From positions 1 to 6,025 of the forward strand of contig FR900132.1 of assembly GCA_000437755.1 (NCBI GenBank): 6,025 nucleotides of DNA, read 5' to 3'. Positions within the stretch are counted from its first letter, which is position 1; the number at the start of each line of letters is the position of its first letter. This DNA comes from Roseburia sp. CAG:303 (GTDB lineage Bacteria; Bacillota; Clostridia; Lachnospirales; Lachnospiraceae). The translations under genes were made by a program, and so were the position numbers. This document shows positions 1 through 5,356 of the stretch, piece by piece. The notes under the pieces were generated by a model. The model was not told where the DNA came from, made no database searches, and worked only from the letters and a program-made list of their open reading frames with translations.

Positions 1-288
1 GGAAAATGTTTCTTTATCAACACTGATATGATTATCAGACGCAGTTCGTACCCTTCTGATCTGCAGGAGTATAATATCGTATCTAAACTTCCAGGACTTG
101 TGTGCAGAGGAGGAAGCTGCATTATTGATTCATATGGGCATTATTTGACAAAACCTGTCTGGGATAAAGAAACTATCATTTACGCAGAACTTGATATGAA
201 TTTGCCTGCCGCCTGCAAAATGGAGCATGATGCAATCGGACATTATGCCCGTCCGGATGTACTTGAATTAAAAGTCAATGAAAAATAA
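1..288 (+). CDS. Nitrilase (carbon-nitrogen hydrolase family), C-terminal part, 5' end outside window
   Basis: Nitrilases hydrolyse a nitrile to a carboxylic acid and ammonia, using a Glu-Lys-Cys triad in the cytoplasm. Only the last 95 residues are here; the frame is open from base 1, so the gene starts to the left, and the catalytic residues lie outside the window. Visible family marks, in order, are GKCFFINTDM (residues 1-10 of the fragment, the usual G-R/K-C-F-V/F strand after the active site), RGGSCIIDSYGHYLTKPVWD (a conserved strand and turn), IIYAELDM, and a C-terminal DAIGHYARPDVLEL close to the D-x-x-GHY-x-RPD-V signature of true nitrilases. That signature separates it from amidase or beta-ureidopropionase branches of the superfamily. 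The natural substrate cannot be told. It overlaps the next gene by 11 bp, so the two are probably co-transcribed and translationally coupled. Family call is firm; EC 3.5.5.1 is likely but inferred. Confidence 0.88.
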   Translation, partial: GKCFFINTDMIIRRSSYPSDLQEYNIVSKLPGLVCRGGSCIIDSYGHYLTKPVWDKETIIYAELDMNLPAACKMEHDAIGHYARPDVLELKVNEK

Positions 289-883
289 CAATAAAAAAAC
301 ACTAAAGAAATTGGCAATCCTTGTAATAGGTTCTATAATTGCGGCTTATGGAATTACACTTGCACTGTATGCTGGATTTGGCGGAGCTACGCTTGCGGTG
401 CTGTGGCAGGGGATTGCAAGAACATTTCACATAAGCATTGGCACAGCATCTTTTGTTGTAGCATTGGGAATGATTTTGTTTGCGCTCATTTACGATAAAA
501 GTCAGATTCATATAGGAACTGTGTTGTACCAGATTGTATACAGTACCTGTGTAGATTTGTTTGCTAACTGCCATATTTACAGTACCTATAAGTGGATCAA
601 TTTTTTAATTATGTTGTTAGGAGTGGTTTTGTTTGCTGTCGGAACGGGACTATATGCGTCGGCATCCCTTGGTAGAGGCTCCTATGAGGCAGTCACTTTT
701 GCTTTAGCAGAAAAAAATCACTGGCAGATTAAATTTGTCCGAATGGCATTGGATATTTTGGTTGTTGTTACAGGTGTTTTGTTTGGCGGAAAGTTTGGTG
801 TATGCACGCTTATTACAGTTATCATTTCAGGCCCAATTATCCAATTTGTTAATGCGAAAGCAAAACAAGTTTTAAAGATATGA
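278..883 (+). CDS. YczE/YitT-type multi-pass membrane protein (COG2364-like)
   Basis: A 201-aa integral membrane protein. After a short Lys-rich cytoplasmic N-terminus (residues 1-11) there are hydrophobic segments at about 12-31, 55-72, 78-96, 107-128, 152-170 and 174-192; some of these are short, so five or six spans are possible. Two glycine-rich repeats, YAGFGGAT (31-38) and SASLGRGSYEA (128-138), each follow a helix, and IHIGTVLYQIVYSTCVDLF (77-95) matches the G-T-x(7,9)-D-L pattern of the YczE/YitT family. Function in this family is mostly unknown; a transport role is often assumed but not shown by sequence. The ATG lies inside the end of the nitrilase gene, 11 bp before its last base. 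No clear Shine-Dalgarno precedes it, which points to translational coupling. The next in-frame Met (residue 65) would remove the first helix, so the ATG at 278 is preferred. It may move the nitrilase substrate or product, by context only. Confidence 0.85.
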   Translation: MKNNNKKTLKKLAILVIGSIIAAYGITLALYAGFGGATLAVLWQGIARTFHISIGTASFVVALGMILFALIYDKSQIHIGTVLYQIVYSTCVDLFANCHIYSTYKWINFLIMLLGVVLFAVGTGLYASASLGRGSYEAVTFALAEKNHWQIKFVRMALDILVVVTGVLFGGKFGVCTLITVIISGPIIQFVNAKAKQVLKI

Positions 884-1073
884 TAGTAAAGAAACTTACA
901 ACTTCTAGTTTGTTGATATAAAAGAAAAAGGCATGAGTAAGGTCTGTTTTGTTCTGATAAACAGCGGATTTGAAAATCCACAGGTAATAAAGACACCGGT
1001 AGTATGAAATGGAAAACAGTCAATAATTGGCTATCACCCCGAAGTATGGAAAGGGTGGAAATAATGTAAATTC
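884..1073 (+). other. Intergenic region, no convincing gene; possible decayed or tiny reading frame
   Basis: About 190 bases separate the membrane protein gene from the next Shine-Dalgarno. I see no U-tract terminator and no good sigma-70 promoter here. A 24-codon frame at 933-1007 (MSKVCFVLINSGF...) begins after an A-rich stretch without a clear Shine-Dalgarno. A second, 21-codon frame at 1004-1069 overlaps it and also lacks one. Two small inverted repeats lie next to each other: CTGTTT (944-949) with AAACAG (959-964), 9-nt loop, and GGATTT (966-971) with AAATCC (974-979), 2-nt gap. Neither is followed by a run of T. The stretch could be remnant coding DNA or simply a leader for the gene at 1087. 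Confidence 0.4.
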
Positions 1074-1074
1074 G

Positions 1075-1080
1075 AGGAGG
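1075..1080 (+). promoter_or_regulatory. Strong Shine-Dalgarno for the nucleotidyltransferase gene
   Basis: AGGAGG, continuing into GTGA, lies 6 nt before the ATG at 1087. It is a near-perfect anti-16S match and fixes the start. It contrasts with the preceding membrane protein gene, which has no clear ribosome binding site. Confidence 0.9.
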
Positions 1081-1086
1081 TGAATC

Positions 1087-2109
1087 ATGGAAGATTATAA
1101 GAAGATTTTAAAAAGTGAAGAGTATACTTTCCTGCATACGAATGAACATCTCGGCAGGCATATTATTCTTCTTGGCCTTGCGGGAAGCTATTCCTATGGG
1201 ACAAATGTTGCAGGAAGTGATATTGATATCAGGGGGATTACTCTCAATCAGAAGTCGGATTTAATTGGACTTACGCAGTTTGAACAGTATGTGGACGATA
1301 AGACGGATACGGTTATTTATGCGTTTCACAAAATGGTAATGCTGCTTCTGAACTGTAATCCAAATACGATAGAGCTGCTGGGTTTAAATCCGGAGCATTA
1401 CCTGTATCTGAATGATATTGGAAAACTGCTGCTTGATAACAGGAAATTATTTTTATCCAGAAAAGCCATCCAGTCTTTTGGTGGATATGCGGATGCACAG
1501 CTTCGCAGACTGCAGAATGCACTGGCAAGGGAAACTTTTCCTCAGAGTGAAAAAGAACAGCATATTTTTAATTCCGTTAAACATGCAATGCACAGTTTTA
1601 ATCAAAGCTATAAAAGTTTTGAAAATGGTAGTATGGAGATTTTTATTGATAAGGCTGTAAATCCGGAAATGGAAACAGAAATATTTGTAAATGCAAATAT
1701 GACACATTATCCGCTTCGGGATTATGCAAATATGTGGAATACCATGTCAAATGTAGTGAAAGACTATGAAAAAATTGGCAAACGCAATAAGAAGAAAGAT
1801 GATATTCATCTGAATAAACATGCAATGCATCTTATTCGGTTATTCATGATGGCACTGGATATTCTGGAAAAAGGTGAGATAAATACATATCGGACAAAGG
1901 AACATGGGCTTTTGATGGATATCCGTTCCGGTAAATATCAGAAAGAAGACGGAACTTTCCATGAGAGTTTTTATGAATTGCTTTCTGATTATGAAATGCG
2001 GCTGCATTATGCGGCAGAGAATACCGATTTGCCGAAAGAACCGGACAGGAAGAAGGTTCAGGAGCTGGTAATGAGCATTAATGAAAGGGTGGTGCGCGAT
2101 GAAATATAA
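1087..2109 (+). CDS. Polymerase-beta superfamily nucleotidyltransferase (COG3541/YcgL, RlaP-like)
   Basis: A 340-aa protein with an N-terminal nucleotidyltransferase fold. The helix-turn motif is GSYSYGT (residues 33-39) and the metal-binding pair is in SDIDIRG (44-50; D45 and D47). D74, just before the strand TVIYAF, is a candidate third acidic residue. The following helix, with LLLNCNPNTIELLGL (86-100), is typical of COG3541. The C-terminal part is helical and ends in a second conserved block, KHAMHLIRLFMMALDILEKG (244-263), followed by IRSGKY (279-284). The length fits the whole family, not the roughly 100-140-aa MNT antitoxins. RlaP-like members (PF10127) have been predicted to act in RNA repair, sometimes in phages; the true substrate is unknown. 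All visible motif residues are intact, so an active enzyme is expected. It has its own strong Shine-Dalgarno, and its last 11 bases overlap a short frame that may be a truncated partner. No HEPN toxin gene is present beside it. Confidence 0.85.
   Translation: MEDYKKILKSEEYTFLHTNEHLGRHIILLGLAGSYSYGTNVAGSDIDIRGITLNQKSDLIGLTQFEQYVDDKTDTVIYAFHKMVMLLLNCNPNTIELLGLNPEHYLYLNDIGKLLLDNRKLFLSRKAIQSFGGYADAQLRRLQNALARETFPQSEKEQHIFNSVKHAMHSFNQSYKSFENGSMEIFIDKAVNPEMETEIFVNANMTHYPLRDYANMWNTMSNVVKDYEKIGKRNKKKDDIHLNKHAMHLIRLFMMALDILEKGEINTYRTKEHGLLMDIRSGKYQKEDGTFHESFYELLSDYEMRLHYAAENTDLPKEPDRKKVQELVMSINERVVRDEI
2087..2092 (+). promoter_or_regulatory. Shine-Dalgarno-like site for the short frame at 2099
   Basis: GGGTGG within AAAGGGTGGTG, inside the end of the nucleotidyltransferase gene, lies 6 nt before an ATG at 2099. 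The spacing is right and the match to AGGAGGTG is fair. It supports the idea that the overlapping short frame was once the start of a real coupled gene. Confidence 0.5.
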
Positions 2110-2170
2110 GGATTATGAAGGCACTGCGAAACCCCTGGAAAATACATTCCGGAATCTTTTAAGCAGATAA
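2099..2170 (+). pseudogene. Short 23-aa reading frame, possible truncated start of a second gene
   Basis: The frame starts with ATG inside the last codons of the nucleotidyltransferase gene (11-bp overlap) and is preceded by a Shine-Dalgarno-like GGGTGG at good spacing. It encodes MKYKDYEGTAKPLENTFRNL plus three residues, then TAA. The charged, amphipathic sequence with K-Y-K-D-Y near the start looks like a normal protein N-terminus rather than noise. It ends only 11 bp before the convergent AraC-type gene, leaving no room for the rest of a gene. The likely reading is a gene whose body was deleted when the junction with the AraC/GH3 locus formed. Alternatives are a genuine small protein or chance. 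I do not recognise a family. Confidence 0.45.
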
Positions 2171-2181
2171 AAAGTTTGGCT

Positions 2182-3057
2182 TTACATATGTTTCTTCAGG
2201 TTCCGGAATTCGCTCGGACTGCATCCTTTAAATTTCTTAAAAAGCCTGTTAAAAGTAGCAATGCTGGAAAAACCGGACAGCATTGCTATTTCTGTAATTG
2301 ACAGGTTATCGTTTGAAAGAAGGCTTTCTGTGGCTTTTATTCTTCTTAAATTCACATAATCACAGAAGCTGTGACCGGTATATTCCGTAAACAGTCTGGA
2401 AAAATGGTATTGGCTGAAGCCTGCCATGGAGGCCAGATGTTCCAGTTTTAAGTCTTCTGCATAGTTTAAATCAATAAAATCTAAAACCGCATTCAGTTTC
2501 TGAATGTATTCTTTTTTCTTATAGATGCGCGTATTAGGAAATAATTCGTGATTATTGGCCCGGTGGTATCCTAATTCCGCAAAAATTTTTAAAAGGATGG
2601 AATAGATAGTCATTTCAGAATATTCCTTATCTTCAAAATACATCTGCTTTATTTCAAGAAACATATCCAGAATAGTTTCATATATTTTGGGATAATTTTC
2701 ACGCGTAATATAAACAGGCTGTTCCATAAGTGCCTGAATCGAAACAAAGTTCCGGATATTATTCAAAAAAGAAATATCAATCAGATAAATATATCGAAGT
2801 CCGATATCAGGGGCATGGAGAGAGTGAATTTCACCCGGAGGAATCAAGAGTATTTCCCTTGGAAGAAGATGGAAATTTTTGGAACTGACAGATACATCAT
2901 AACTGTTTTCCATGGGAATAAGAATTTCCATAGCTGTGTGCCAGTGTGAATCGTAGCTCAGATTCAGCCGGTTTTCCCAGATAAGAACCGTGGAATTTTC
3001 ACGGAAAGCAACCATCTCATGAATGGCATTATTTTTTGCATTTTGTTGATTTTCCAT
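2182..3057 (-). CDS. AraC-family transcriptional regulator with N-terminal cupin-like sensor domain
   Basis: A 291-aa regulator. The N-terminal half is a cupin-type ligand-binding fold: SHWHTAMEILI (residues 37-47) carries the usual H-x-H strand, and PREILLIPPGEIHSLHAP (66-83) is the classic P-G-E/D-x-H turn. The C-terminal AraC/XylS DNA-binding domain spans about 188-291. Helix-turn-helix 1 is near 202-223 (LEHLASMAGFSQYHFSRLF) and helix-turn-helix 2 near 252-274 (ITEIAMLSGFSSIATFNRLF), followed by the family end pattern G-C-S-P-S-E-F-R. The start at 3057 is preferred: an AAGGA lies 11 nt upstream, and the frame extending to 3351 would be 98 aa of Phe/Ser-rich translation running through the promoter region and antisense to the GH3 start. 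The gene is divergent from GH3-xylB, so it is the likely local activator responding to a xylan-derived sugar. The effector is inferred. Confidence 0.92.
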   Translation of the reverse strand: MENQQNAKNNAIHEMVAFRENSTVLIWENRLNLSYDSHWHTAMEILIPMENSYDVSVSSKNFHLLPREILLIPPGEIHSLHAPDIGLRYIYLIDISFLNNIRNFVSIQALMEQPVYITRENYPKIYETILDMFLEIKQMYFEDKEYSEMTIYSILLKIFAELGYHRANNHELFPNTRIYKKKEYIQKLNAVLDFIDLNYAEDLKLEHLASMAGFSQYHFSRLFTEYTGHSFCDYVNLRRIKATESLLSNDNLSITEIAMLSGFSSIATFNRLFKKFKGCSPSEFRNLKKHM

Positions 3058-3103
3058 ATGTTTTACAATCCTTTCTTCCTTAAAATTTACACAGAAATCT
3101 AAG

Positions 3104-3109
3104 ATTATA
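3104..3109 (-). promoter_or_regulatory. Putative -10 element of the AraC-type regulator promoter
   Basis: On the minus strand this reads TATAAT, a perfect sigma-70/sigma-A -10 box, about 46 bp upstream of the regulator's ATG. No good -35 lies at 16-18 bp: the TTGCTT at 3135-3130 is 20 bp away and the TTGCTG at 3128-3123 is 13 bp away. A weak promoter that needs an activator or is autoregulated would fit. Confidence 0.5.
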
Positions 3110-3122
3110 TTAGCATTATTTT

Positions 3123-3151
3123 CAGCAAAAAGCAAGAAAAAAACAGCAAAA
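3123..3151. promoter_or_regulatory. Putative AraC-type operator: direct repeat CAGCAAAA with 21-bp period
   Basis: CAGCAAAA occurs at 3123-3130 and again at 3144-3151, same orientation, 21 bp start to start, which is two helical turns. AraC/XylS activators often bind direct half-sites at this spacing. The second copy ends 6 bp before the candidate -35 of the GH3 promoter, a normal place for a class-II-like activator. The first copy falls just upstream of the regulator's own -10 box. The role is inferred from geometry and the neighbouring gene; the region is A-rich, so chance matches are possible. Confidence 0.42.
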
Positions 3152-3157
3152 TATGAT

Positions 3158-3186
3158 AAGACAAAAAAGAAGGAAAGGACTATGAT
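3158..3186 (+). promoter_or_regulatory. Putative sigma-A promoter of the GH3-xylB operon
   Basis: AAGACA at 3158-3163 (four of six matches to TTGACA), a 17-bp spacer, and TATGAT at 3181-3186 (five of six matches to TATAAT). This would start transcription near 3193, giving a leader of about 55 nt before the ATG at 3248. The weak -35 agrees with activator dependence. A second possible -10, TATAAG at 3204-3209, has no -35 partner at the right distance. No cre-like catabolite site (TG-N4-CG-N4-CA) was seen in 3058-3247. Confidence 0.45.
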
Positions 3187-3233
3187 AAGATTAAAAGATA
3201 CATTATAAGTTTTGCAATTAATGAATAAACCGT

Positions 3234-3240
3234 GGAAAGG
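3234..3240 (+). promoter_or_regulatory. Ribosome binding site deciding the GH3 start
   Basis: GGAAAGG lies 7 nt before the ATG at 3248, followed by GAAG. Another ATG at 3244 in a different frame is only 3 nt away and opens a 26-codon frame that stops at 3324, so it is ignored. A third ATG at 3254 (in frame, residue 3) is 13 nt away and less favoured. Confidence 0.65.
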
Positions 3241-3247
3241 AAGATGA

Positions 3248-5356
3248 ATGCAGATGAAGGAAAAGCTAAAAGATATTATTTCAAAAATGACACTGGAAGA
3301 AAAGGTTTCACAGATGGTACATGAGGCAAAGGCTGTCGAGAGGCTTGGCATAGCAGAGTATAACTGGTGGAATGAATCCCTTCATGGGGTTGCAAGGGCA
3401 GGGATAGCTACTGTATTTCCGCAGGCGATAGCACTGGCAGCTACCTTTGATGAGGAACTTGTGTATGAGGTAGCGGATGCCATATCGACAGAGGCAAGGG
3501 CGAAATATAATATGCAGCAAAAATATGGGGACAGAGGTATTTACAAGGGACTTACCTTTTATGCACCAAATGTAAACATCTTCCGGGACCCTCGTTGGGG
3601 AAGGGGACATGAAACTTATGGAGAGGATCCGTATCTGACAGGAAGACTGGGAGCAGCCTATATCAGAGGAATGCAGGGGGATAATGAGAAATATCTGAAA
3701 ACGGCAGCATGTGCAAAGCACTTTGCGGTGCATAGCGGTCCGGAGTCCATGCGGCATATGTTTGATGCACAGGTAAGTGAGCAGGATTTAAGAGAAACGT
3801 ATCTGCCTGCATTTAAGGTCTGTGTTCAGGAAGCAAAGGTGGAAGCAGTCATGGGAGCTTATAATCGCCTGGATGGACAGCCATGCTGTGGAAATAAAAG
3901 GCTGTTAATAGAGATTCTCCGGGATGAATGGGGTTTTGACGGCATGGTAGTTTCGGATTTCCTTGCACTGCTGGATTTTCACGGAGGCCATGAGGTCACG
4001 GATAATCCGGTTGATTCTGCGGCTATGGCACTGATGAACGGATGTGATTTTAATCTGGGTGTTGTTTTCCCAAATCTCGTAGAAGCCTTCAAAGAAAATA
4101 AGGTCAGTATGGAACGAATCGATGAGGCACTGGAGCGCATTTTCATGACAAGAATGAAACTGGGTATCTTAGGGGATGCGGACGATAATCCATATAATCA
4201 GATACCATATTCGGTTGTGGATTCAGATGAAATGAAAAAACTCAATGAGAGAGCTGCGGAGAAATCCGTTGTATTATTAAAAAATAAAGACAATATCCTG
4301 CCGCTTGATAAAAACAAGATAAAAACTATTGCCGTTCTTGGACCAAATGCGAATAACAGAAGGTCGCTTGATGGTAATTATGAGGGAACATCATCAAGGT
4401 ATATCACTGTCCTGGAAGGGATACAGGATTATGTCGGGGACGATGTGAGAGTTCTTTATTCTGAGGGATGCCATTTGTTCCGGGACCAGATAAACCAAAT
4501 GGCAGTTAAATGCGACAGGGTTGCGGAGATAAAGGAAATATGCAGTGAAAGTGATGTAGTTATTGCGGTAATGGGACTCGACGCAACTCTTGAGGGAGAA
4601 GACGGAGATACAGGAAGTGATTATGGAATGGGAGACAAACCATATCTTCATCTGCCGGGAATCCAGACAGAGGTTTTAAAAATTGCAAAGGAAAGCGGGA
4701 AGCCTGTAATACTTGTAAATATGACCGGCAGTGCAATGACCTTAAACTGGGAGGAAGAAAATCTGGATGGAATCATTCAGGGATGGTATCCCGGTGCAAG
4801 AGGAGGAAAAGCCATTGCAAGATTGCTGTTTGGGGAAGCGGATTTTGAAGGAAAACTTCCGGTTACATTTTACAGGACAATGGAAGAATTACCGGAATTT
4901 ACGGATTATTCCATGAAAAACAGAACCTACCGTTATATGAAAAACGAGGCACTTTATCCGTTTGGATATGGCCTGTCATATACAAAATTTGAATATGAGA
5001 ACACAGTGCTTATAGAAGATGCGGATCATGTCGATATAAAAACTATAATAAAAAATACCGGAAAAATGGATGGAACCGAAACGGTTCAGGTATATGTGGG
5101 AGCGAGAGAAGAATGGGTACCGAATCCACAGCTGAAGAAAATAAAAAAAGTATTTCTGAAAAAGGGAGAATCAAAAGAAATAGAAGTGATACTTACAAAG
5201 GAAGATTTTTATGTCTTTGATGAATCCGGAAACCCAGTGATATCACAGGAATATGATATTTATATAGGAGGTTCACAGCCAGACTCCAGAAGTGAAAAAC
5301 TTTTGGAAAGAAAACCGGTACATATGGAGGTGAAAGAATGCTTTATGCAGGAATAG
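3248..5356 (+). CDS. Glycoside hydrolase family 3, beta-xylosidase type, cytoplasmic
   Basis: A 702-aa retaining GH3 enzyme expected to release xylose from the non-reducing end of xylo-oligosaccharides. The TIM-barrel domain (about 1-320) has YNWWNESLHGVARAG (38-52), a mark of the xylosidase/arabinosidase branch; FYAPNVNIFRDPRWGRGHET (104-123); KHFAVHSGPE (157-166); and MVVSDF with nucleophile D237. The alpha/beta sandwich domain (about 330-545) carries a Glu-rich loop, LEGEDGDTGSDYGMGDK (448-464), where E449 or E451 is the likely acid/base. A fibronectin type III-like domain (about 580-690) completes the usual three-domain layout. There is no signal peptide, so the enzyme acts on imported oligosaccharides. 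The gene lies divergent to an AraC-type regulator and overlaps xylB by 19 bp, which supports xylosidase over glucosidase. Length is normal. A beta-glucosidase or mixed xylosidase/arabinofuranosidase activity is the main alternative. Confidence 0.9.
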   Translation: MQMKEKLKDIISKMTLEEKVSQMVHEAKAVERLGIAEYNWWNESLHGVARAGIATVFPQAIALAATFDEELVYEVADAISTEARAKYNMQQKYGDRGIYKGLTFYAPNVNIFRDPRWGRGHETYGEDPYLTGRLGAAYIRGMQGDNEKYLKTAACAKHFAVHSGPESMRHMFDAQVSEQDLRETYLPAFKVCVQEAKVEAVMGAYNRLDGQPCCGNKRLLIEILRDEWGFDGMVVSDFLALLDFHGGHEVTDNPVDSAAMALMNGCDFNLGVVFPNLVEAFKENKVSMERIDEALERIFMTRMKLGILGDADDNPYNQIPYSVVDSDEMKKLNERAAEKSVVLLKNKDNILPLDKNKIKTIAVLGPNANNRRSLDGNYEGTSSRYITVLEGIQDYVGDDVRVLYSEGCHLFRDQINQMAVKCDRVAEIKEICSESDVVIAVMGLDATLEGEDGDTGSDYGMGDKPYLHLPGIQTEVLKIAKESGKPVILVNMTGSAMTLNWEEENLDGIIQGWYPGARGGKAIARLLFGEADFEGKLPVTFYRTMEELPEFTDYSMKNRTYRYMKNEALYPFGYGLSYTKFEYENTVLIEDADHVDIKTIIKNTGKMDGTETVQVYVGAREEWVPNPQLKKIKKVFLKKGESKEIEVILTKEDFYVFDESGNPVISQEYDIYIGGSQPDSRSEKLLERKPVHMEVKECFMQE
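5326..5332 (+). promoter_or_regulatory. Shine-Dalgarno for xylB inside the GH3 gene
   Basis: GGAGGTG lies 5 nt before the ATG at 5338 (7 nt counted from the end of GGAGG), within the last codons of the GH3 gene. It fixes the xylB start and the 19-bp overlap, indicating tight co-expression from one mRNA. Confidence 0.85.

Noticed and set aside
302..574. 90-aa minus-strand frame inside the membrane protein gene
   Set aside because: It is antisense to a clear multi-helix membrane protein, with Cys- and Ser-rich content typical of a shadow frame.
970..990. TTGAAA and TAATAA as a promoter for the nucleotidyltransferase gene
   Set aside because: The spacer is only 9 bp; no correctly spaced pair was found in 884-1073.
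1087..2170. MNT/HEPN toxin-antitoxin pair
   Set aside because: The nucleotidyltransferase is 340 aa with a COG3541-type C-terminus, not a minimal MNT antitoxin, and the neighbouring frame has only 23 codons and no HEPN R-x(4-6)-H motif.
2146..2208. Repeated TTCCGGAA palindromes (2147-2154 and 2201-2208) as a terminator between convergent genes
   Set aside because: Each copy is a self-palindrome without a loop or a following T-run, the first lies in the short frame and the second in the AraC-type coding region; no proper intrinsic terminator could be drawn.
3244..3324. Out-of-frame ATG and 26-codon frame overlapping the GH3 start
   Set aside because: The ribosome binding site is only 3 nt away, the protein is too short, and the frame lies almost wholly inside the GH3 gene.
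3058..3351. N-terminal extension of the AraC-type protein to 389 aa
   Set aside because: The extra 98 residues are low-complexity Phe/Ser/Ile-rich, run through the divergent promoter region and lie antisense to the first 104 bases of the GH3 gene. The 291-aa form from 3057 has normal family length, a ribosome binding site and a -10 box upstream.
3308..3757. 149-aa open frame on the minus strand inside the GH3 gene
   Set aside because: It is a Cys/Ser/Ile-rich shadow of the strongly conserved GH3 barrel, with no family resemblance.
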